64,000 nt of DNA from Haberlea rhodopensis (lineage: Eukaryota; Streptophyta; Magnoliopsida; Lamiales; Gesneriaceae): NCBI GenBank assembly GCA_907163345.1, contig CAJQUN010000061.1, positions 1,984,001-2,048,000 of the forward strand, in the 5' to 3' direction. Positions 55,901 to 64,000 of the stretch are shown here, piece by piece (within the stretch, counting starts at the first letter, position 1; each line of letters starts with the position of its first letter). A program made the translations under genes and the position numbers. The notes under the pieces were generated by a model, which was given only the letters and a program-made list of their open reading frames with translations, searched no databases and had not been told where the DNA came from.

Positions 55901-58325
55901 GTTCTATTTCCATTTCCCCCACTTGTTCAAACAAGTTATATGTATTAATTGTTTATGTTGATCATATTATAATAACAGGAGATGATATAGAAGAGATGAA
56001 CAGATTGGAGAAACAGTTAGCAAAGGAATTTGAGATGAAAGATTTGGGACAACTGAAATATTTCCTCGGAATGGAGGTGGCAAGTTCAAAAAAGGGAATC
56101 ATGGTTTCTCAAAGGAAGTATACTCTGCATATCCTAAAATAAACTGGGATGAGTGGGTGCAAGCCATCAGATACTCCAATAGAGGCAAATTTGAAATTGG
56201 GAGACATCAAAGATGGTGTTTCAGTACGTACAGGAAGATACCAAAGACTAGTTGGAAAGCTAATCTATCTCTCTCATACTCCACCTGACATTGCATTTTG
56301 CAGTGAGTATGGTAAGCCAGTTCATGCACTCACCTTTTGCATAACATCTTGAAGCTTTGTATCGCATCCTGAGATATCTTAAAGGAACTCCTAGAAAAGG
56401 GTTGTTCTTTGAAAAGAATAAGAAGAGGGGAATAGAAGTATACATTGATGCAGACTGGACAAGATCGATAACTGACCGAAGATCTACATCAGGATATTGC
56501 ACATTTGTATGGGGCAACTTGGTAACTTGGAGAAGCAAGAAACAAAGTGTTGTTGCTAGGAGCTGTGCTGAGGCCGAATTTAAATCCATGGCTCAAGTAG
56601 TATGCGAAGTGCTATGAATAAAAAATGTTATGGAAGAACTGAGAAGTACAATCGATTTTCCAATGAAATCCTATTGTGATAATAAAGCAGTTATTAACAT
56701 TGTTCATAACCTAGTTCTACATGAGAGGGCTAAGCATATTGAAATTGACAAGCATTTTATTAAAGAGAAACTTGAAGATGGTGTGATATGCATTCCGTTT
56801 GTTCCAAGTACCTTGCAACGTAGATAGTCTAACCAAGGATTGTCAAGACACGGTTTTGAAGAACAAGTTAGCAGGTTGGGAATGATAGATGTTTTCTTAC
56901 CAACTTGAGGGGGAGAGTCGATAAGATTAGATTAGATTAGATAGTTGGATAGTTTAAATCTTATTTGAACAAGTTTGGTAGGATAAGATGAGGTTTAGAT
57001 TTGATTTGATTCTGTAATCTTTTGTTTTCTCAGCCTATTTATTTGTGACTCTTGAAGGAGATTATTGGAACAAGATCAACAAAAAACAATTCTTCTTCAC
57101 CCAACACCGTGGGTTCTATTTATTTACACATATTTTAAAGCATTGATCCCATCAGTCAAATTCGCTTCTTTATCAGCACAAAAATTCAGGAAATAAAGTT
57201 GTTCCACCAAGCAAATAGTATGCATTAAAACATAAAACGACCAAAATTTTCTAATCATATCCACTACAGAGTATCTTACTTTGCACGAATCTGTAAGAAT
57301 ATGAAGAGTGGCAGCCTAGTAGCAATAAGCATCACTAATAATCCAAAGGGCTCTCTCTAGTCATAATAATTAAGAGCGATTAAAGTATTATGCACCTGCA
57401 CAAGGCGGACTTCAACTGCAGGTCTAGTGAGAGGATCACGTGCCATGTGCAACAATTTCTTGTGCATCAGGACATCCTCTGCCCTTTCAGTGTTCACATC
57501 CAATGCATAACTAAAATATTAAAGCAGGGGAATCAGTCGTAATGAAACCATTTCAAGCTAAGAATTGCATCTAAATCTAGTCTACTGGTACCAACTAAAC
57601 TACAGCCATATCTTAACATTCTTGCACCATTTGAACCTCTGGTTACAATTTCCAGAGTTCAATGAGGTACATCTCTGTATTTCTTTGTCAAATATGAATT
57701 TTCCCACTGTTGAACACAAAAAATTCCCAGAAACATCAATAATCCAAGCAAAAAATTTTACAAAAATTTCCACCGAGTAAAGTACACGATTACTAGGAAC
57801 ATGTCAGCATAAAAGTACAGTTAATTGACTCACAAATTTTCACTGCAAGAAATAAAGGGGCTTCAACACATCATGAACTTAAACCATGATGGAGATTAAA
57901 TTTTAATAATTAAGCAATACTAAAATCCACCAATACCATCGAATTTCAACTTTACATGTTATGATTCATCACTAAACTCAATTTCTCACCCAAGTTCCAA
58001 ACAAATCCTTTGGCTTACCCAACTCGACGTTCCAAAAGATGATAAAATAAACAAAAAATAACTATAAAACACATATGGGCCTACCTTTAACGATAAAAAA
58101 AACCAACAAAACAAGAACAAGATTGCAACTTTACCGAAGAGGAAGCATACAAAAATGAGCCCACAACTCATCTTCAAAACCCGGTTCCGCAGCCTCTTCA
58201 ACATCCAATTCCTTCAATCTATGCTGCACTTCTTGAAACACTTCAACTTTCAGGCTTCTTTCCCGGCATTGAACCGGCGACCACTCCGATGCTCGGCTGC
58301 TACAGCTCTCGCTATCATCCATCAA
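49955..58325 (-). CDS. ACT-domain STY8/17/46-type protein kinase (Raf-like), complete, 16 exons
   Basis: Minus-strand exons (high to low): 58135-58325, 57396-57510, 54117-54202, 53890-54006, 53704-53758, 53235-53345, 52703-52753, 52489-52625, 52287-52394, 51872-51945, 51596-51771, 50999-51094, 50537-50617, 50277-50330, 50070-50204, 49955-49999. All joins keep phase and sum to 544 codons (543 residues). The N-terminus FEDELWAHFCMLPLRYALDV and ERAEDVLMHKKLLH is typical of the STY8/STY17/STY46 family. An ACT domain follows (GLNIREAHAFCTIDGYSLDV), then the kinase with ASGSYGDLFKG, VVIK, IIHRDLKAANLL, ADFGIARV and YRWMAPE, all intact. In Arabidopsis these kinases phosphorylate chloroplast transit peptides in the cytosol. 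ATG at 58325 is used; the next codon is also Met. Intron 2 holds a 2.7-kb copia element. Confidence 0.93.
54401..54615 (+). repeat. 5' LTR of the intronic copia element
   Basis: 215 bp, TGTCGATAAGATTTAGATTA to TTCTATTTATTGACA, followed by TGGTATCAG. Confidence 0.87.
54702..56827 (+). pseudogene. Copia gag-pol remnant with a large central deletion
   Basis: Gag pieces: ITIHKYNGKNYLEWAKSVCL (near 54780), MVMAWLINSMDPSIGKPFMF (54938), FLAGLQKELDEVRGMILGRK (near 55245). A zinc knuckle CEKCKKPWHTIETC lies near 55475 in another frame, and a protease piece NWGATDHMTG near 55770. The frame then passes straight into LYVLIVYVDHIIITGD (near 55936), so integrase and the first half of RT are deleted. The RT catalytic motif is YVDH instead of YVDD. 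RNase H (YIDADWTRSITDRRSTSGYC; SYCDNKAVINI; HIEIDKHFIKEKL) follows with stops between. Confidence 0.85.
56918..57128 (+). repeat. 3' LTR of the intronic copia element
   Basis: It aligns with 54403-54615 with scattered changes; the terminal TG is missing. Confidence 0.85.
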
Positions 58326-58487
58326 ATCTTCACTTCAACAAGAAAAAAACCCAGAAAAATACAAAACATAAAACTAAAAGAATATGCAGTTTGATTCAGA
58401 TTCCAAATAAAAAGGAGGAGTGGATGGGGGCGTGGGGCGTGATGTAAGAAACGTATCAATCATGGTATGAATATTATGTGTGCATAT

Positions 58488-58495
58488 TATTTATA
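58488..58495 (-). promoter_or_regulatory. Putative TATA box of the STY-type kinase gene
   Basis: The minus strand reads TATAAATA about 165 bp before the ATG. It is the best TATA-like match in the upstream 300 bp, but the region is AT-rich. Confidence 0.35.
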
Positions 58496-58499
58496 TCAA

Positions 58500-59640
58500 T
58501 TTGCATTAACTGAAAGTGAAAGGGGACTGAATGAAAAATTAATTAATTAATAATAATAATAAATAAAGGGAAAAATCCACAGTTTTATGATGTTTTGCTG
58601 CCATGGATTCAAACAAGGCAGCTAACTTTTGCTTCCATCACTCTTCTTTGTCTGTTTTTACAGTTTCATATCAATTCATTTGTTTTTTTTCCATTTTTAA
58701 TGATTCATTCTAACTTTTTACGGGATTCTTGTAGTTTGAAAAATCCATTTTCTTAAGCTTCTATTTGGATCAAGGGATTTGAAGCCATGAATTTTAAATT
58801 TTTCGTTTCAAATTCATTTAATTGTTTGGATGAATTTATATTGAGTGTTTTTCAAACTCGCATATTTACTAATTTATATAAATGTAATTGTAATTGTGAT
58901 GGATTTGAAATACATTCTCAAATCAAATCTCTTTATTCAAATGAAATACATCCATACAAACAAAACTTAAAAAATTATTGAATTAGAAAGACATTTTAGG
59001 GGCTAACCAATTATTACTAGTGCTTATATAACTAGTGATAATAGTGCAACACAATCTTTTAAAGTATATAGCAGCACAATAGCAATGCTTTGATCTTTCT
59101 CTCAATATGAGCAAATGATGCTCCCCTATAATTCCTTGTTCGATAATTACGTCAGCTTGTAAATTTATGAGAATCAAATACGTGAAATTTAACTCTAATA
59201 TCAATTGTCTGATGGACCATTTATTACTTTACCAAAAAGGATATAGCCGGTGATAACCCAAAGTTTTGATTGCTCGTCTAGAAAAAGATTGTAATTTGGA
59301 AAAAAAAGATGGACATCTTGTTTTTAGGAACATACAAGCTAGCCGTCTTTGTCATGCCATTAGTTAATAGAGCTGGTAGGATTTTACAATTTTTTTTTCA
59401 AAATACATCAAATATTATTCAATTAATACATCTTAATCAGTACTAAAAATTCATTAGTTAATTGTATGTTCAATTATTTAGCCAAAAATTATGTAAATTT
59501 CTCATGATGTTTGTTCAAAAATAAGAATTGTTATCAAAATAAAGTTGAAAAGTATAGTGATTTCAAAGCGCATTGAATATTATCCATTAAGATTGTGGGA
59601 TTACATCATTTCCCACTTGAAGAAAGCTTTAGTTGAACTA
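58500..59640. other. Intergenic region, no gene seen
   Basis: AT-rich DNA upstream of the kinase gene. Frames at 58787-58981 (+) and 58983-59204 (-) have no recognised motif. Confidence 0.5.
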
Positions 59641-59652
59641 ATAAGCTTGTGA

Positions 59653-59767
59653 TATTGCTGATGACTTGTAGCACATCTGACATTAGTCGTAATGCGACGA
59701 GGAGATGTCGTGTTTGAGTCTCCGTCCCCTACCCCCAATAGTTGTAATAATTGCTATAAAAAAAAAG
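59653..59767 (+). mobile_element. tRNA-type SINE with 9-bp target-site duplication
   Basis: A 115-bp element has a pol III box A-like motif (TAGCACATCTG, 59669-59679), a box B-like motif (GTTTGAGTCT, 59712-59721) and an A-rich 3' tail. AGCTTGTGA is present directly before (59644-59652) and after (59768-59776). This is the pattern of a plant tRNA-derived SINE. Confidence 0.78.
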
Positions 59768-60139
59768 AGCTTGTGACGTGGAAGCCTACTATATAATTTA
59801 TAGGGATTTATATAATATAGAAGGCTTTGTTTGGCTGGACAAATTTAAAATGAATTGATTTCAAGTTCTTATTTCAATTCTATTATGTATCTTTGGGGTA
59901 AAAATTTAGTTAGGAATTTTGATTTTCATCTTCTCCTCTGATGCATTTTTAAATTTTTAAGGATTTCAAAAGATTACTCGATGGAGGATTGGTGGGGGAT
60001 ATCAGTTAATATCTAATGATATAACATTTCAACGAGATTGGTTGTTGAGTTGCAATTGCTTGTGTTTGGTTTATGAAATCAAGCAGAAGATACTTTAACT
60101 AATCTTCTCTGAAACTGATTAAATGAAGTAAAAAAACAA

Positions 60140-60796
60140 TTGTAAGGATAGTTTTTAGCTTATTCAATCCCATATCACGTGATAGAGTAAGCAATCTGAT
60201 GCAAAGCTTCTGGAAGCTTGGAAGATACTCTTCTAACAGAAGAGCAGTTTGCATAAACCGTGCACCTACTGTTCAATTTGCTGGCACATTGTTGTGTACG
60301 TATACAGAGGTTGTGGAGCTCAAGGCAACACAAGAGGTGATAAGAGAAAAAGATCATTCATTTTGGCTTAGCTCATTAAGAAAGATACGAGAGTCAATCA
60401 CAAGAGAATTCAAGGGAGATCCATTGGAAGACAGAGAAGTGGATCTTGGGTGAATTCTAGTCGATGTAATTGTGTATTATATTGCATCTTGAGACTTGAT
60501 TGAATCAATAATATCATCCTCCCATGAAAGTAGACAATGGTTTGGCCGAACCACGTAAAAATCATCTTTAATCTCTGTTCTTTATTTGGTTATCTTTCTA
60601 TCATATTATAATATCAATTGTCTGCGGCATCAAAATATAATCTAGGCATGTTATTGGTTAAGTCGATCAGGGATCTCATTACATAGTATATTGTGAGTTG
60701 ATCGATTACAGAAATAACATTTGGCCAAATTTGTTCTGCCATCAATCTTCCAAACAAATGTAAATCTTGTAGCAAGTGATTGATCGAATATTTTCA
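60140..60796 (+). repeat. 5' long terminal direct repeat
   Basis: It starts TTGTAAGGATAGTTTTTAGC and matches 62346-63021 (for example GCAATCTGATGCAAAGCTTC and ATGTTATTGGTTAAGTCGAT). Confidence 0.78.
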
Positions 60797-60889
60797 CAAT
60801 TGCCGTCGTCTGTGGGAAACGAACACACGGCAAGAGTTCTTGAGTGACTCTTGATCGGAATCCCTCTCGGCTGATCAGAAACAAGACAT

Positions 60890-62260
60890 GTTGGATATTG
60901 CATTCAGCACACTCACTTTATATCTAGATGACAAAGTTCTTCGTGAGGTATCGTCTGAAAAGAACCGCGGCTGGCATATGGCTTAAATTAGAGCAATTGT
61001 AAATGAAAAAATCTCTTCAAGATAGGATATATCTAAAGGGAAAGTTGTTTGGTTACAATATGAATGAATCCCAGCCAATTAGTCAGAACTTAGATGAGTT
61101 CAATAGATTTATTCTTGATCTACATAACATAGGGATTGAAATTGATGATTAAGACAATGTCATAATTGTGTTGAACTCACTGCCAAAGAGCTTCTCAACG
61201 TTTGTGGACACGGTGAAATATTCGAGAGACTAGTTATCATTCGGTGATGTCCAAAATGCACTAAATTATAAAGAAACAGAGGGCATGAATGAGAAGGATA
61301 CAAGGGAACTTGGTGACAATTTATCCACTAAGGACATGAATGAAAAGAATACAAAGGGTAGGACCAAAAAGTGTAGTGCTTGTGGAAAAAATAAGTGGAA
61401 AAATAAGAATGAAAAATGTTTTTATTGTCACAAGGAGGGGCACTACAAAGGAATTGCCCAGATCTGAAGAAAGAACATGAGAAACCACAAGAACATGCTG
61501 AGGCAGGAGCAATTTTGGATGATACCGATTATGCCGATGTTCTTTGTATATATAAGATGTAAAAGGATCGGTCTTGGGTTTTAGTTATTGGATGCTCATA
61601 CCACATGACACCAAATAAAGGATGGTTTGAGTCCTTCACACCAATAGAGAAAGAGCATGTTGTGCTTGGAAACAACAGAACATGTAAAGTCAATGGAATA
61701 GGGACCGTAAGGCTGAAACTATCTGGTGGGGTTGAGAAAATTCTCCAAGTAGTTCGATATGTGCCTGAATTCAAGAGAAACTTGATCTCTTTAGGTACAC
61801 TTGATCAGTCTGGATGCAGCTTTAAGGCATATAATGGATTTATGACAGTAATAAAGGACTCAATGATCATTCTCAAAGGAATCAAGGAATGTGGACTTTA
61901 TATTCTGGATGGAGAAACTAAGGTCAAGGTGGACCGCAGGATGCATTAGGTGGATATGGTACTATTGATCAGAAAATCAAGGCCCAAGATCCACAACTAC
62001 ATCTATTGGGATCCAGCCTTGGTAAAACCAAGGAAAGTCTGGAGGAAAGTCATGAATCAACCAGAAAAGCTTGGTCATGCAAATTCAGATAATTGTGATG
62101 TAAATATGGGCTTTGTTGAAGGTGGAGGTGAGCCAGAAAATCGGGGAGTGAGATTGAATTCAGAGGTGGAACTTTCTGGGAGAATTAGCACTGAATGCAA
62201 CTATAGAAGTATGGTCACCAAAATGCTGAATTTTGTTATTTTTGGATAGGGCATGAAACT
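60890..62260 (+). pseudogene. Copia gag-protease relic
   Basis: Gag reads DDKVLREVSSEK, then KGKLFGYNMNESQPISQNLD and FILDLHNIGIEIDD, with stops. A zinc knuckle starts CFYCHKEGHYK near 61417, but a frameshift removes its last Cys. The protease motif is WVLVIGCSYHMTPNKGWF (from about 61570), with VIG in place of the expected DSG, followed by LGNNRTCKVNGIGTVRLKL and YVPEFKRNLISLGTLDQSG. The frame at 61950-62249 is unrecognised. Integrase, RT and RNase H are missing. Confidence 0.8.
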
Positions 62261-62339
62261 GGTGGCTGGAACCAGTGACCTGGATCGTAAGAATAAGGTT
62301 GTAGAGGATCATACTATTGAGAACGTGAATGAGTGAAAA

Positions 62340-63021
62340 TGTTGAGATTTGTAAGGATAGTTTTCAGCTCATTCAATCCCAGATCAAGTGAATAGAGTAA
62401 GCAATCTGATGCAAAGCTTCTGCAAGCTTGGAAGTTACTCTTCTAACTGAAGAGCAGTTTGCATAAACTGTGTACCTACTGTTCAAGTTATATATGTATA
62501 TATATATATATATATATGCTGTGGAGCTCAGAGCAACACAAGACAACACAAGAGATGATAAGGGAATTTCTAGAAAGATCATTCATTTTGGCTTAGCTCA
62601 TTAAGAAAGATACGAGAGGCAATCACAAGATAATTCAAGGGAGATCCATTGGAAAACATAGAAATGGATCTCAGGTGAATTCCACTCTATGTATCTTGAG
62701 ATTTCATTAATAATATCATCCTCCCCGTGGATGTAGGCATTGGTTTGGCCAAACCACATAAAAATCATCTTGTGTACGTTCTTGAATTTCTGTCATCTTT
62801 GTTCTTTATTTGGTTATCTTTCTGTCATTTTATCATTTCAGTTGTCTGCTGCATCAAAATATAATATGGACATGTTATTGGTTAAGTCGATCGGGGATCT
62901 CATTACATAGTACACGGTGAGTTGATCAATTACAGAGAATAACATTTGGACAAAATTGTTCTGCCATCATTCTTGCAAACTCACGTAAATCTTGTAGCAA
63001 GTAATTGATCGAGTATTTTCA
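62340..63021 (+). repeat. 3' long terminal direct repeat, with (TA)n expansion
   Basis: It is a copy of 60140-60796. A (TA)n microsatellite at about 62488-62517 replaces the ACATTGTTGTGTACGTATAC segment of the 5' copy. Confidence 0.78.
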
Positions 63022-63049
63022 TAGCAACATTAAAGGTAAAACAACAAGA

Positions 63050-64000
63050 AAAGTTAATGCGGGTATATTCTTTGTGGAAGTTCAAGAGTGGTGTAATATT
63101 TCCATGCCTCTCATTCTTCTTTGAAATTGGAGACTTCACTAAACGAGTTTGATTTATACAATCATGTTGCACAAACCTACTCCAATTGGGAATTTTCTAT
63201 CCAACTAGAACTCCAAGCATCATAATGCTCAACACTAGTTCAATTCATCTATATATTCTTTAGTGTCTATATGTAAAGACACCATACATATCATGTTTGA
63301 CAGTTACAATAGCACTTCTATTAATCGCACATATACAATGAATAGAGTGCATTGTGTAGGCATGAGTGGGCTGGTAAGTAGCGCCTATGTGGGTTGGTAT
63401 GCGGTGCCTGTTTGGGTTGTGCTCTCAATCAGCATATGCAACTTTGAAGCTCAACATGGACCGATCTCTCTCAAGGATAAGTCTGTGATGAGTTGTGAGA
63501 TGTATGAGTTTGTTATCTTTATCTCTCTTTTCATCCTCAATCTTTAAGTATATTTATATGGTCTTGATAAAAATATGTTTATTGGAAAGGTTCTTGTATG
63601 AGCTCTGGTTTCATTGTACTTACTCTGACTTTTGAACGGTCATATTGACTTTATTTATCATCTACTACAACTAGCTATATATTGACTCAGCTAGTAAACT
63701 TTTTTATATCAAAATCTGTTAGTGATCAAACAGTCGATCTCTATCTCTTCTGTTTTGTGGTTTACTGAGCTGGTTTTCATCTATTTTGCTCATATTGGTT
63801 ATCTCAGCTTGGTTGACTATTTACATTAGGTGGATCGATTGATTGGACTCAGCTTCTCATTCAGTCGGCATGTATGTTTGTGCTTCGGCTAAGTATTTAA
63901 TTGTCCTAAGATCAGTTTTGTTGATTACTCAGTTGATCCAATGTTCAACTCAACAAAGTAAAACATGCATAAATGTTTTTTTTTTTAAATGTTCTTTTAT
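63050..64000 (-). repeat. Degenerate LTR of the Sirevirus-like type, minus orientation, running off the window
   Basis: 63074-63183 matches the conserved LTR block (GGAAGTTCAAGAGTGGTGTAA ... TTTGATTTATACAATCATGT). The following 170 bp matches 47740-47885 (TCCAACTAGAACTCCAAGCA; ACAGTTACAAT; ATACAATGAATAGAGTG). The rest is AT-rich with GATC/CAGTTGA motifs and is not coding; the frame at 63263-63547 is by chance. Confidence 0.65.

Larger units (their letters stand above)
54401..57128 (+). mobile_element. Internally deleted copia element in intron 2 of the kinase gene
   Basis: LTRs of about 213 bp at 54401-54615 (TGTCGATAAG...TTATTGACA) and 56918-57128, where the first two bases (TG) are lost. 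A TGGTATCAG primer site follows at 54616 and a GAGGGGGAGAG polypurine tract lies at 56907-56917. CATAC (54396-54400) and CATAT (57129-57133) are the probable target-site duplication. The element lies antisense to the kinase transcript. Its inside keeps gag, part of the protease, the end of RT and RNase H. Confidence 0.87.
60140..63021 (+). mobile_element. Copia element with pol deleted
   Basis: A direct repeat of about 660 bp (60140-60796 and 62346-63021) flanks gag and protease remains. The 3' copy probably starts at TGTTGAGATTTGTAAGG (62340). No TGGTATCAGAGC site was found after the 5' copy, so the primer site is altered, or part of the repeat is not LTR. Confidence 0.75.

Noticed and set aside
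63263..63547. 94-codon frame near the window end
   Set aside because: It lies in a degenerate LTR and has no motif.
1..64000. CRISPR arrays, bacterial operons, rRNA or tRNA genes
   Set aside because: Nothing of the kind was seen; the tandem units present belong to LTRs, MITEs and palindrome arrays of a plant genome.

Overview
The window is nuclear DNA of a flowering plant. Its genes have GT-AG introns, its proteins belong to plant-only families (an arabinogalactan peptide, a plant NEK kinase, an ACT-domain STY-type kinase), and many copies of tRNA-iMet-primed (TGGTATCAGAGC) retroelements surround them. A eudicot is most likely; I cannot place it more precisely. A run of exactly 500 N at 42526-43025 is an assembly gap. 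All exon coordinates were found by reading splice sites and checking that the reading phase is kept across each join.

Host genes. Four look functional. (1) The 3' part of a NIMA-related kinase gene (524-2843, +; first exons lie before the window). (2) A single-exon arabinogalactan peptide (6246-6452, +). (3) A four-exon gene for a 476-residue plant protein of unknown function (29370-32202, +). (4) A complete 16-exon ACT-domain STY8/17/46-type kinase gene (49955-58325, -), whose second intron carries a 2.7-kb copia element. Two host-gene relics are present: a DRT100-like leucine-rich-repeat pseudogene split by a retrotransposon (about 7062-7091 and 18361-18905, -), and a fragment of a histone H3 tail (32849-32940, +).

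Repeat blocks. 7.1-18.4 kb: a decayed Ty1/copia element, itself invaded by an 8-bp-TSD MITE and by a complete non-autonomous LTR element with 1.88-kb LTRs and only 0.86 kb between them. 19.0-19.9 kb: a copia LTR/gag stub holding a large foldback element. 20.65-29.15 kb: an endogenous pararetrovirus (Caulimoviridae) with coat, movement, protease, reverse transcriptase/RNase H and transactivator-like genes in a cavemovirus/solendovirus-like order, broken by several frameshifts, with terminal redundancy that gives a unit length near 8.37 kb. 33.0-36.8 kb: a solo LTR with a 5-bp TSD, holding a second nested solo LTR. 38.6-39.8 kb: two MITEs of one family (a third is at 32.3 kb). 41.1-42.5 kb: a Mutator-like transposase start preceded by ten palindromes. 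43.0-47.0 kb: copia (Sirevirus-like) remains. 47.0-49.3 kb: a LINE broken by an LTR. 59.65 kb: a tRNA-type SINE. 60.1-63.0 kb: a copia element with its pol deleted. 63.05-64.0 kb: a further degenerate LTR.

The genes are not an operon and do not obviously act together. The history is insertion, nested insertion and internal deletion around a few conserved genes. The most interesting structures are the pararetrovirus abutting the promoter of gene 3, the palindrome array before the Mutator-like ORF, and a block of about 107 bp shared by LTRs that otherwise differ.
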